The translations under genes were made by a program, and so were the position numbers. The notes beneath the pieces are model-generated. The model was not told the DNA's origin, did no database searches, and saw only the letters and a list, made by a program, of their open reading frames with translations. Of a stretch of DNA of 64,000 nt, positions 40,197 to 52,985 are shown in pieces (the stretch's first letter is position 1; each line of letters begins with the position of its first letter). Source of the stretch: Plasmodium malariae (Eukaryota > Apicomplexa > Aconoidasida > Haemosporida > Plasmodiidae); NCBI RefSeq assembly GCF_900090045.1, contig NW_021638326.1, positions 186,001 through 250,000 on the forward strand. Reading direction: 5' to 3'.

Positions 40197-41169
40197 ATGG
40201 AAAAAAAAATGATGATAATTTTACGTATTAAAATTTATGCGTTTATACTTTTATCCTGGACAAACCATTTTAAAAATGACGTAGTATGAAAATATTATTT
40301 GAAAATATTTTGGTTATTACCATTTTTAGTGTTTTATTTTTGTTAATAAGCTTTTTTAGCATAAAATATTTCATTTAATAAATGACAAATGTTTACTTTG
40401 TTTTTTTTAGAGTACATTTAAGATGTCTGAAGTTGATAACTACAAGCTTGAAAAAAAAATAAATGCAAGCACATATAGGATACTAGCAAAATATAAACAA
40501 GATAAGGATTCATGTGCTGTATATTTACATGAATATATACCAAAATATCAATCAAAAGAAAAAAGGTACGTATCTAATAATGAAGAAAAAAACCCAGAAA
40601 CAAAAAAGCAGTCAAATGGAAGGGCATTAGTGAATGAAGGAGGTCATAAGCAACATATGAAAAATAAATCATTTATGTTTGAAACAAAAGCATATTCTCG
40701 TATAGAAAAAAAAATATTCAAAGAATTAAATTACATAGATTTTCTTCAAAACAACAGAACTATTACTGATAAGTTTTTCAGAAAAATAATATTTAAAAAA
40801 TACAAAGTACGAATTTGTTTACCTTTATTCTTATTCTTGTTTTTATCAATCTCAATAATATTAGATCTATATTGTGGTTATGGAATTATTCGTGGGTTGT
40901 TAAAAATATTAAATACAACACTAGGAAAAAAATGGTCAAAACCCTTACGTGCTTTCTTGAAGAAACTCAATTTAGACATTTTATGGAGGACACCTAAGGT
41001 TCCTAATGGTAGTGGAACACAAAACTGGACTTATATAACTAAACCGTTTCTAGGTTATATAATTTATTTTATACCTTTTTTAGTACTGGGTATAACCATT
41101 ATATTAGGAATTTTTTACTACCATAAAAAAGTAAAAAAATATCAAGAAATTAAGTTCAGGAAAAGGTAA
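40197..41169 (+). CDS. Fam-L/Fam-M family protein, type B (probably fam-l)
   Basis: Exons 40197-40283 (29 codons) and 40411-41169 give 281 residues; the intron is 127 bases, phase 0. The leader (MEKKMMIILRIKIYAFILL) has an Arg and a Lys within the hydrophobic stretch. Residues 52-56 read R-I-L-A-K. The core is FETKAYSRIEKKIFKELNYIDFLQNNRTIT; membrane spans are at about 163-183 and 241-265 and the tail is YYHKKVKKYQEIKFRKR. It is the second of two consecutive type B genes, so it lacks an adjacent type A partner. A duplicated doublet that lost its type A member is one explanation. Confidence 0.88.
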
Positions 41170-41331
41170 AATCTATAATACGTAATACGTTCGTTTGTGT
41201 AATATTAAATATGAACTAATATCTGTATTATCCTTATAGCTATGCTTAATAAACCTTCCCATAATTTCTTATATTTTATAATTGCACCTATATACATGTG
41301 GTATTTTTGGGGTACAATAGTTAAAATATAT

Positions 41332-41360
41332 GTTCTTAGTGTTTTTGTGAATTTAAAATT
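41332..41360 (+). promoter_or_regulatory. conserved 3' element after type B gene
   Basis: GTTCTTAGTGTTTTTGTGAA followed by TTTAAAATT, 163 bases after the stop. It is nearly identical to the copy at 14620. Confidence 0.4.
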
Positions 41361-44199
41361 TTTCTTTTTTCTAAACATGTATATACTGCAATTATTATAG
41401 AGTTATTAAATATACATTATGAATTAGTAAATATATGTGATTATGTCAATGGATCCATATGAAAAATATATGTGTATATATTATAATTCATATATAATAA
41501 GACAATTTATATAATTGTCTTTAAATAGGGTGTTAATCAATGTTTGAATTATAAAATATTGTACATTCTAATTTTCAATATTTCACAGTAACACTATTAT
41601 ATATTGACTAAATTAAAAATATTTTTTGTTATTTTTTGGGTAAAAATGAACGTGATTTTTTTTATTTTTAATGAAATATACTGAAAGTGTTTTGTTCCCA
41701 TGCATGTGTATATATGCATGTTTTGTTATTTACTTTAAAAAAAAAATAATATCATATTAAAATATGAATGATCTATAATAGTTTACTATATTCATAAAAT
41801 TAATTATTTGCAATTAAAGAGTTAAATGCATATATCGCATTACTATAATGATTAAATGAATTATTAATTAATATTTAAAAACTATTTTTATATATATTTT
41901 ATTGAAAATTTTTATATAAATATATTATGAATTTTATATATATTCTATGTCATTGAATCATTAAAATAACGATTTGAATTTAATCAGATATTATTAGTTA
42001 ATATGTCGAAATTTAGTTTTATTTTTATGTTTATCTCGTAATAGTAAATTTAGAAAAATATATTATATGAGGGTAAAATATAAATTTTAATTAAGCATAA
42101 TGAAAAAAAATATATACAGTTGTAAAAACATGTAATTATTTGTAAATAAAGAATTACATATTCGTGCTCTTTACACACTTTCCATAAATATATGATGTAA
42201 ATTGTTAAAATAATTTTAAACGTATATAATAATAAAGTTTATATTAATTAATAATTTCTTTAAAAAATAATGACAATTTTTAAACAAAATAAATGTTAAA
42301 GAATATTTTGTTCTAATATATAACTTATGAATGCGTAATATTTTTTATATTTTTTATATATTTTTAAATAAGGCATAATTTAAAATTTAATCTATTTTTT
42401 TTTTACTGTTTAGTTAAAAAATTTAAAAAATATGTTTCTTCTCTCAACCGTTTTTGAGTAAATTTAATAAATACAATTCACATATTAAATTTGATTTTTC
42501 ATATATTCTAATCAAACTCATAATATACATTTAATATATATTTTAGTTACAATAATAGAATAAATTTAAAAATATATCGTTAATCTCTTAAATAACGCAT
42601 AAATTTACCATTTTATATAAATGCATACTTATATATTAAAGATCATAATAACATCATATATAGAAAATTCTGTATGAGAGAGAAAATATTTCTAATTATT
42701 GTTTAAATGAAAAAACATATATATTTATATATATATTATTAACATTAAATGTTATTTTATTTGAATAGAATATCTTTTTCTATGAATATAATATAAGCAT
42801 ATATATGGAATAAAATATTGTGATAATGTATTTTTTCACTTTTACATTTACAACTATATTAAAAAAAAAATAAATAATTGAATTAGAATCAATTCTATTT
42901 TATATGGTATTTGTTTAATTAAAGGCAATGTAAAAACTGAGAATATCAATATATATTTACTTAAAAATTTTAGAAGAAATATCGAAATGAAATTTATTAG
43001 AGTTGTTTCATTTTTTTTATGTCATAAAATAACCTATATATTTATTGTTATATTGTTCATAATAATTTGAAATATACATGAATTTAAAATTTTTTTAGAT
43101 TATATATTATAATAAAAATGATTTATGAATTTATAATAACTGTTTAAAATATTTTACGAGGTTTATACAAATATTCTATCAAATAATATTATCAGAATTA
43201 TAATTATATACTAGACTTCGAAAGTTATTACAGAAGCGCATGTAAATATAAGATACTATGGATAAATCAAAGAACAATTTGAATATTTCTATATTTTTAT
43301 ATAATTATTTTAATTGAATATAGGATGAAAATTATAGAAAAAGAACATTACACATAAGAAGTTATATGTGTTGTAATTATTTGTTCGTTTCCGCGGAATT
43401 CATAGAACATATATTTCAAAGAACACTATAATTAAAATATTATTATTTATTGTAATTATAAATGAAGTGGTCCAATATTATTTTTGATTATGATTTTTAT
43501 GGTTACTTTTGTGTCAGCAGATATTGATATATAAAAATATATTTTTATATCATATGAAAACAAAGTTACATATATTTATTATTTCTAGTTGCACTGACTT
43601 TTAAACAGGATTACTATAGTAACGCACAATCATTTTATATTCGTCTATGATGTTTTTCAAATTTAGATAATATTATAATTTAAAAAAATGTGACATTTCG
43701 AAATAAAGTAATACGTTAATTTAAGCAAAGCGTATAAAGTATATTAATTAAAAAACAGCTGTAAACGATATTTAAAAGGAACCTTTTTAATTGTTAATTA
43801 TAGAGAATTGCAATATACAAAAATTATTATAGGAGAACAAATATATAAATATACAAATAAATAAATAAAATAAAAATATGTGAACAAATTAAATATGTAT
43901 TATTAGAGTATTATATAAAAATTCAATTCATATATTATGAATTTTTAAAAATATTCTTTATTTTTATTTTTACATTTTAATATAGACAGACATATAAGTT
44001 TCTGAATTGTCATATATAACTATATGAAAAAAACAACATATAATACACTCTTTTAATAAAAGTGTTATATATAAAATGACATTATATGTCAATATATAGC
44101 ATTTTTCTAATGTTATAATAAGCTTTTTTTTTTTTTTAATTATAACGATAAATTGGGGAATATGCATATAATACAAGGTATAAACATAAAAAAATTTTG

Positions 44200-46800
44200 A
44201 CTTTTTTTCTTTTATGTATTTTAGAATAAATATTTTGTAACGATTGATATCTTTTTGTTCTTTTTAGCTTCTTTCCCATATCTATTATATACTTCGATGT
44301 ATATATTTTAATTTATGTTTGATTTTATTATATACATATTGTTTCATTTTGGAGACTCTTCAGTTCATATACACAAATTTATCTCTTTTTTTTTTTTTAT
44401 CTTTTTTGAACTTTTTTCAAGTATACACATGTATGAATGAAGACATAATATAAAATGTACATGTATATATATCCCTAAAATTTTCTTTACTTCAAATTTT
44501 AATTTCTCCCGTAAAGCTCACTTTATTCCCACTTTTTGTCTTTCTTTTTTTTTGAAGTTAGTATGTAAAAAATTAAAATAAAAAAATAATATATTAATAA
44601 ATTTCAATACTATTTCCTTGTGTATAAATTTTTAAAAATAAGATAAATTATAATTTTAGCTTTACAATTGTAAAAAAGTTAATGTATGGTAAGTATAAGA
44701 TAGAACTGTTATAATAATTGTATTAATGTATGTAATACTAATTAGTATACTTATATTATTTTTTCACTTGGTGTTTTTCTTTTCATTTTAGGCTTATATA
44801 TTAATGAAATGTAAATGAACAAATTCTAATAAATATAAAATATGAGAATTGAAGGAATTAACGTTGTTTGCATGAATAATATGCTTTCTTTTTATAGGTT
44901 ACCTGTATCTTTATCAGGATGACTTATCCAGAAGGAAAGTTATGCTAAAAAAGGAGAGAATATAGAAGAAAAAAAACATTATCTAACAAGATTATGCAAA
45001 AATGATTCCAAGAAATAAAAACAAGTAAAATAAGATAAAATATCATTAATATCAATGTAAAATGTATGTGTATAATTAGAAATTTTAAGAAAACATTTTT
45101 TCATCTCCATTTTTTTATTCTTCAGAGAGTTATTACAATATTTTTCTGAAAATGATGACGAATATACGTGTAAATATTTTATGCAAAAGAGATAAAAAAA
45201 ATGGTAGTATATCTTTTTAGACAATTCTTCTAATTTATTTTTTCTTTTCTTAGGATGTATGAAAGAGTGAGCAATAGAAAAATACAACTGTAATTATATA
45301 TTTTCTTGGGAATTGGGGATATATGCGTTGAAAACAATTGTTTTCAAAGAATTTATATATGTCAATCATACTTCTCATGTGTGTACATATATGTGCTCTT
45401 ACGTATGTGTCTATGTACATGAGCGTATGAACATATATGTATGTAAATGCTTATAGGAATGTGTGTATATATGTATATTTACATAAGGTAATGTATCCAC
45501 TTACATATTTCAATACATTTACCTTCCCGTATATCAAAAAATCTATCTTTATTTTTAAACATGAAAAAATACGTTGAATTATTATAATGTAACACTAACA
45601 ATGATGATGAAAGAGTATTTTATTGCTTAAGTAATATGCACATAAAAATAATAAGAAATAAAACATATATGATATATTTTCTATAGATTGGTTTATCTAT
45701 TTCATCTTATGAAGTTTTTTGAGTAATTTTATTATTATAACTGAGCTTTATGCACATTTATGTATATATTTTAATTTTGTTGTACGCATTATATGTGAAA
45801 CAAGCGAACACATAAGAAGTATACTTTTATAAAGAAACTAATACTCATATAAATCATGTAAAACAAAATAAATAGAATAAGGCATTTATGATTGGAATAC
45901 GGATTTATATCAATATCCAAAACCGTTTGAGGAAATAAACACTCTCATATATGTGTGAATGTTTATATGGTAACATTATTGAATGAATACATATTTATTA
46001 ATATAATACACTTCTATATATACATATGGTATGTTTCATATTTTAGCTTTAATTACCTGTGTTAGTTCGTTTACCTTGGAAATTCAGAAACGGATTTACA
46101 TACATATATATAAGTACATACATATACAGACATTTGAATGTTGACAATATATTTATAACTAATTGTTTTCCTAACCTACCTATTTTATTTACCTTGGGAA
46201 TGTTCCGTTGTATGCGTAAGCTCATACACGTAGAAAAGAATGAGATAAATAAAAAAACTGTAATGTATGACAAGAATATCATTAATGAATTAATAAGTTC
46301 ATGGAAACTGCTTTTTTTCTTAGGGCTATTAATAAAGGTTAAGGAATAGAATATGTTAAAATCTATCACAACAAGCGATTGCTAATATTAATTAGTTATA
46401 AAAAAAAATAATTTAAGATCATTCCAATTTATATTAAGTCAAAATTTCAAATTTATATCTGAATACCTTTGTTAATGTTTCATTAAAATGGTTTTAATTA
46501 GTGCTTTCAACATAAGGTTTGAGAAAGTATATATACAATGTTAAAATAAGAAAACGTATAATATGTAAATTTAAAAGGTCTTAATTTTTAATAATTCGAA
46601 GAATTACACTTTATGTATGTGCATGTGTTTATATATATTAAGGTAGACATATATATATACATACACATTTTTATAATATTCTCTTGAACATAAACAAGCA
46701 CGTAAGTAATTATACATGTGTATTGATAAAGAGTACAAGCAAAAAATTCAAGTTTGAAAGTAGGAATATAAATAATTATATCATTTAAAAGGTAAAATGG
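44200..46800. repeat. 15.15-kb-offset repeated block, copy 2
   Basis: Counterpart of 29100-31600, same orientation. Both copies carry several transcript-like or regulatory-looking stretches with above-average G+C (for example TACGTATGTGTCTATGTACA near 45400), but neither keeps a shared open frame. The boundaries are approximate. Confidence 0.7.
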
Positions 46801-46828
46801 TAGAAAGGGAATTATACTAGTATATTAA

Positions 46829-46849
46829 TTTTTTTTTTTTTTTTTTTTT
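46829..46849. repeat. T21 homopolymer
   Basis: Uninterrupted run of 21 T at the downstream edge of the second repeat block. It is the longest homopolymer I noticed in the window. Confidence 0.85.
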
Positions 46850-48904
46850 GTTAACATGTACTTATTTAAATAAATGCTTAACAAAAATATTTAAAAAAAA
46901 TTATTGAGAAATATATACTACAAAACTTATTTTATATACGAACATTTTTAATATATTTATATATATTTTGCATACATTAAATGTGAAATTTCTCTATATG
47001 CTAATATTATTTTACTTCGAAGAATGAAATATTACCATCACTTTATTTATATTATAATACATAATGCTTTATTATTAAATGAGGAATACAAATTCCATAT
47101 GTCATCTTATTTTTTAAGATACATAATTGATGGTATTAATTTTTATGATAAAAATTACTTAATTTTCTATAATGAATAAAAATTTATAATAAAAAGTTAT
47201 TATATATATTTGTTTTTAAATATGTTAATCCGATATTTATTTGAAGCAGTATTAGTCGGATATTAGCATGTATTGTACAAATATAATCACTTTTTTTTTC
47301 TTCATAAACTATGGCTACATATAGAAAAAGAATAAACTACTTATAATGAAATTCAAGTGACCATAATATGATATTTAAATATATATCAAGGTTAAATATA
47401 TTTTTTCAAATAATACCATTATATATAAATAACCATTCATAAACTTATATTACATTACATTTTTGCTGTGTACATTATTTAAGAAAGCATTAATGAAATC
47501 TTTGATATATGGAAAAATATAAAAAGTTTATATTAATAACTAAAAATTTTATAAAATAGTAATCATCCTTTAAAAATTATAAACGTAGGAGAAAATTTAG
47601 TTTATACATATAAGTTAGTTAATAAGTGTTTCATGATGCCTTCCTTAATGTCATATTCCCTACTATATTTTAGTTAAAATATTAAATTATTTTTTGTGTA
47701 AATAGATTAATTATATAAAAATAAGTTATATGTCGTATCGCAGAAATTTATTTATGAGCTTTTTGATATAAATAGCTCTAATTTTTTTTAAAACTATTCT
47801 TCGGTGAATTAAAATTAAACACCTAAGTATAATATATGATTTGTTAATTACATTTTAAGTAAATTTGAATATGTATTTTTTAAATCATTAAAAATGTTAA
47901 GTATTTAATTTATTTGCATACATATAGATGGAAATCAACATCTAGAGAATAATATTTTGAAATAACTACAGAAAAATTATAGCCATCTTTTTCATAAAAA
48001 TTTTAATATTCTTTAATTTTTTAATTTTTTATTTATTAGTATTAAAAGTTATAATATTTTATGATATATTATGTTTCCTGTACATGGTATGCGGAAATAT
48101 TCAGAGATTTGGACTTAGGGTTTAAATTACGAATGTAAATAATAAAATTTTGTTAGCACAATTTTAATTTTTAATATGTACGTATGTAGAATATAATTAT
48201 TATGTGTATTGTAGTGTTTTACGAATAAAGAAAATGTTAGATATATATACTATATTCTTGTTACACTTATTTTTGTAATTGTATTTAATAAAAATTATTT
48301 AAATATATATTATTAAATAAGTAGTTAAAACAAAAGTATATGAGTTCTTATTTTCGATAGAATTATAAAAATACACTGTTGGACAAAAGAAATTCTGCTG
48401 TTAGCACATTTTATAGAATTTAAGTACATCGTTATTATCTTTTTTTTTTTTTTTGCATTTTAAAAAAATTTTATCGATATATATATATATAACTAAAAAA
48501 AATATATATTGAGTCTTTAAATATACAAAACTTTCGTTTAAATATTATACTACAAATTATATATAATTAATAATTATATTAAAAAAGTAAAAGATAAATT
48601 ATTAATAATATTTAAAATATGAATTTTTTGTATGTTAAATAATATTTTATATTTTATTTTAAAATAGTTTATAGATCATAAAATAAAGATTGTATATATG
48701 CAGAAACTAATAAAAGTTATATAAGTCATACAAAAAGGCATATAAAATATTGTTAAATTTATTTATTATTATTAAAATATTGTGATAATAAATATTTTTT
48801 AAAAATAAAAAATAGTTTTCAAAAGTAAATATTTTATGAAATATAAATTAATAATTTGAATTATTGAAACTAGTAAATATCCTTTTAATATAGGATAAAT
48901 AAAT

Positions 48905-48955
48905 TATATCTGTTCTATAAATTCTCCATTTTCTATATTTTATACATTTCTTATC
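48905..48955 (+). promoter_or_regulatory. degenerate Fam upstream element for the 49346 gene
   Basis: TATCTGTTCTATAAATTCTC, then CATTTTCTATATTTTATACA, about 430 bases before the start. The order of words matches the other copies but CTCTACATTC is eroded. Confidence 0.3.
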
Positions 48956-49345
48956 CTGAATTAAAATAATGCGTAGAAATATTATTATATTTTTTTATAT
49001 TTGTATAGATTAATAAAAAAAATTTATAATTACTTTTCTATATTAAATCATTATTTTATGTATTTTGAATATTAATTAATGAATTTAAATTATTTTATTT
49101 TAATAAAATTAGTTCTTTAAGAAAGGAATAATATAAAAATCTTATAGTATATTTTGAAAACTATTTTTGCTTATATCTGTTGTAAAAAATATTATAGATA
49201 TAAATATCATATTAATAACTTAAGAAAACATATAAAATAAAAAAAAAAATTAAATAATAATTATAATGTTTTTAAACATCGATGAATTTTTACTATTGTT
49301 AATTTTTTCCTTATTGATTATATCACAATATTAAAATTCCATAAC

Positions 49346-50338
49346 ATGAGACAACAATTACATTCACTTTTATTCATTAATATTTCTGCATTTTTCCTTT
49401 TGTATTGGATATGCTGTTTTAACATAGATTTAGTATGATATTATTACATATGTAAATTTTCATTATTCATTTTTATTGTGTTCGATTATAATTAATACAC
49501 CACTTTAGAATGAAATTAATTACTTTTTAAATAACAATCGTTTACGTTATTTTTTTAGAATAAAATTAACAAATGTTTTGATGAAAACTTGGACAACTGT
49601 ACAAAATTAAATACAAGAACTTATAGATTACTATCAAAATGTAAAAAATATAATTATATAAGTATTGTGGGGTTAAAACAAGAGATGCCAAATATTGGTA
49701 CACTACAAAAAAAAGATATATCAAATAAAAAAGGAGGTGCGATGAGAAAAAAGAAGCAATTAAATGAATATTCAACAAAAAATGTGGAAGGGAATAAAAA
49801 GGTTGTTAACAGTAAATCATATATATTTGTGACAAAAAATTATTCCCATTTGGAAAAAAAAATATTCAAAGAACTTGATTTTATGGAGTTCCTTAAAAAC
49901 AACAGAACAGTTAGTGATAAAACTTACCAAAAAATAATACTTAAAAAATACGGATTTCGAATTGGTTTACCTTCATTATTGTTTTTGTTGTTATCATTAT
50001 CGCTCATATTAGATTTATTTGTTGGTTGCGGAGTTATAAATGCGTTGTTTTTCTTATTAAGTAAAATTTCAATAGGGTGGTTTCATCCTTTACATGATGC
50101 TCTGAAGAAACCTTTAGAATGGTTGTGGAAGACTGTAAGATGGAAGTCAAATAATACCTTAAGCTCCTCCCCTGGTAAATCGGTTTATTTTCAAACAACA
50201 TACGTTACAGAAGGTTTTTTTGGTATTATTATATATATACTACCCTTCATTATATTAGGTATCACAGCTATATTAGGGATTATTTATTACCATAAAAAAG
50301 TTAAAAAATATGAGAAAATTAAATTCAGAAAAAGGTAA
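49346..50338 (+). CDS. Fam-L/Fam-M family protein, type B (probably fam-l)
   Basis: Exons 49346-49432 (29 codons, leader MRQQLHSLLFINISAFFLL) and 49559-50338 give 288 residues; the intron is 126 bases, phase 0. Residues 52-56 read R-L-L-S-K. The core (FVTKNYSHLEKKIFKELDFMEFLKNNRTVS) has Val for the usual Glu after Phe. Spans fall at about 162-181 and 248-271 around a loop with several Trp (GWFHPLH, WLWKTVRWK). The tail is YYHKKVKKYEKIKFRKR. It is followed, not preceded, by a type A gene at 52986, reversing the order of the first two doublets. Confidence 0.88.
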
Positions 50339-52985
50339 AAAATATAGAGAAAACTATTTTTAGTTTTATAATGAGTTCTTTAATATGATTTATTGAAAGT
50401 TATATCTTTAGATAAATACTTATTAAACATACACCTAATTTCTTATTTATAGTAAATTCACATACGTAGGCATGTTATTTTTGCTAAACAACTGTAAAAA
50501 GTTATATTCCTAGATTTTTAGCATATTTTAATGTTTAAATTTTTTTCAATGTGAATTATAATATATTGATTTTTGACTAAATATTATGGTTTGTTATATA
50601 TATTTTTTAATTTAAATACATTTTCATAATATATAAATACATATATATGAGAGTTACAATTATTATAAAGTAGCATAATTCGTATTATTTTATTGGAGTA
50701 CCATAACTTGTATTAAATAAAAAAAATTATTACTTTTTGTTATTTATATTTTTATCGTCTAAAATATTTATTTTTTCAACTTATTAAAAAGGAATAATAT
50801 TATTTATATATTAAGAATTAATGTATATTCTTTAATAAGTAACAAGAGGCGTAGAATATTATTTTTTTTCATTAATAAATAAATTTAATATATATACTAT
50901 AAAATATGTTTTATAAAATATATTTCAGCAAAAAATAATTATTATAAAAACCTTCTTAATATATGCGTTTGATGTTTTTGAATTATATGAATATTATGTT
51001 TTAAATATATAATAAATAAATATCCTTATTAAATAAGTGTTATTTATAAGTGTTTATTAAGTAATAGGTCCTATATCTTTACAATTAAATAAATAGTTTA
51101 ATGAAATATACGTTTTGTTATTTCTTTTAATTGAAATGTATTGGAATTTTTCTAAAAATAAATGAATTATATAGTTTGTTGAAATTATATAATTAAAAAT
51201 ACTTTATATATTTATTATTTTATATGTCATTATATTATAATAGTAATAAATTAAATATAATAATATATGAATAGTTAATATGTTGAAATTCTTTTCTTTT
51301 TCCATCATTTTTTTTATCATAATTATGAACTTCAGTATAGGTGTTCATATATCTATAAATAAAAAAGTTATGATTACGATAATGAAAATATATATATCTT
51401 TTCTTCAATAATATAATTATGTATAGTTTAATATTTATACAGAAGTTCTATTTTATATGATCGTCCATAAATATATAAAGTAAAAATTTGATATTATTTT
51501 ATAGGTATATATATACATATTTTATATTAGCAATTAGTAAATTTTTCATACTAATAATGAAAATCTTATAAATTAAATAAAAATGAAAAAATAAATTATT
51601 TTTTTCTTAGATAATTTACAAATATGTAAAATTTTTTTTATTTAATAGATAATTCTTAATAACTAATATTTAAAAGGTTAATTTATTTTTTTTAAAAAGG
51701 CTTAATTAAATAAATACTATGAAAAAGGATCCACATGCAACATTTTCACAAGTAATTTTCATGATTATAATTAATTTACTATGATTATTTAGAGTTTTAA
51801 AAGAAAAGAACAATATATTACACATATATATTTTAATTATTCCATTTATAAAAAGTTTGAAAAGTATTGTTTAGTCAATAAATTATCTATTTTATACGTT
51901 TGTCTTTGTAAAAGTATACATATGACTTATGGAAAATTAGACTAATATATACGGAAATACTGTATGTTAAAAATGAAAATAGTGACAATAAAATTTTAAT
52001 AAAAAGCACAAATATTTATTTTTTAATAATAAATAATACTAATAATTATTAAAAAATTTTAGTCTATTTAAATAGAAAGTTTATTCCCAAAAAAGGCAAA
52101 TACTTTTATTTTGACAATATAATTATTTTACTTATTTTTTTTTTAGTATATAAATATATTTTTCATATAACTTTAATTAATAAAAAAAATATATAAAAAA
52201 TTAAGAATATGAGTAAAAAGATTTTACATTAATTAATAATAATGCTATATATTAAACATAATTAAAAAATATGGTTGAGCATTAAAATATCAGTTTTTAT
52301 TTGAATTTAAGATATATATTCTTTCATATATCAGGTAGTAGTATACATATTATAATCTATAAAGAATTATATACGTTTAGGGATTATCTAAATGATCTGC
52401 TATAATTAACATAATGCAAAAAATTATTCGTTCAATATATTATTATTATAATTATATTCTTATAAATAATTTTTAAGAGTAATAATAAGTTGTTATAAAA
52501 TATAATGTATATACATTTAGAATTATTAATAATATAGCATCCTTATGGAATGCACTTATTGTATTCATATATATAATTGTATGTTATCTATATTTTATAC
52601 GTTCCATATTCTATATAAATTCAATATTTATATATTTTTTTTATTTTATTTTGGAAAAAATTATTAAAAAGTATTACATAATTGTTTATATTTTATAATA
52701 AAATTATAGTTTTAAAATATTTAAGTATAAATGAAAATTATTTTATCTTAATGAGAGTTAATTTTTTATAAAAAATAGGATTAAAATTTTATGATATATA
52801 TTTAAAATTATTTTCTATAGGAATGTTGTAATAGATGTTTTATTTATATGATTTTTATTATTTTTTTACAGAGAAAACAGCAAAAAATTGTTATAAAAGT
52901 AATTATTGCATTATTGATCTTTTGAAGCATATTATACTTTTGTTAATTCTTTCTTTAATTTATTAGAATATTAAAGATATGTATA
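50339..52985. other. intergenic region between type B gene and frameshifted type A gene
   Basis: No gene seen. A weak version of the 3' element (GTTATATTCCTAG at about 50501) and the upstream element at 52585-52630 are the only features. Confidence 0.6.
52585..52630 (+). promoter_or_regulatory. Fam upstream element for the 52986 gene
   Basis: TATCTATATTTTATACGTTC, then CATATTCTATATAAATTCAA, about 400 bases before the start. Confidence 0.45.

Larger units (their letters stand above)
41170..49345. other. long intergenic region with second copy of the repeated block
   Basis: No supportable gene. Contents are the 3' element (41332-41360), the repeat block at 44200-46800, a T21 run at 46829-46849 and the weak upstream element of the next gene. 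Frames at 44979-45287 (minus), 46049-46369 (minus) and 46059-46349 (plus) fall within the repeat block and are not conserved as frames in its other copy. Confidence 0.5.

Noticed and set aside
44979..45287. 102-codon minus-strand frame
   Set aside because: Composition typical of AT-rich chance frames, within the repeated block, without a conserved counterpart near 29.8-30.1 kb.
46059..46349. 96-codon plus-strand frame and an overlapping 106-codon minus-strand frame (46049-46369)
   Set aside because: They lie in a repeated block whose other copy (about 30.9-31.2 kb) does not preserve either frame, and no leader, motif or splice structure supports them.
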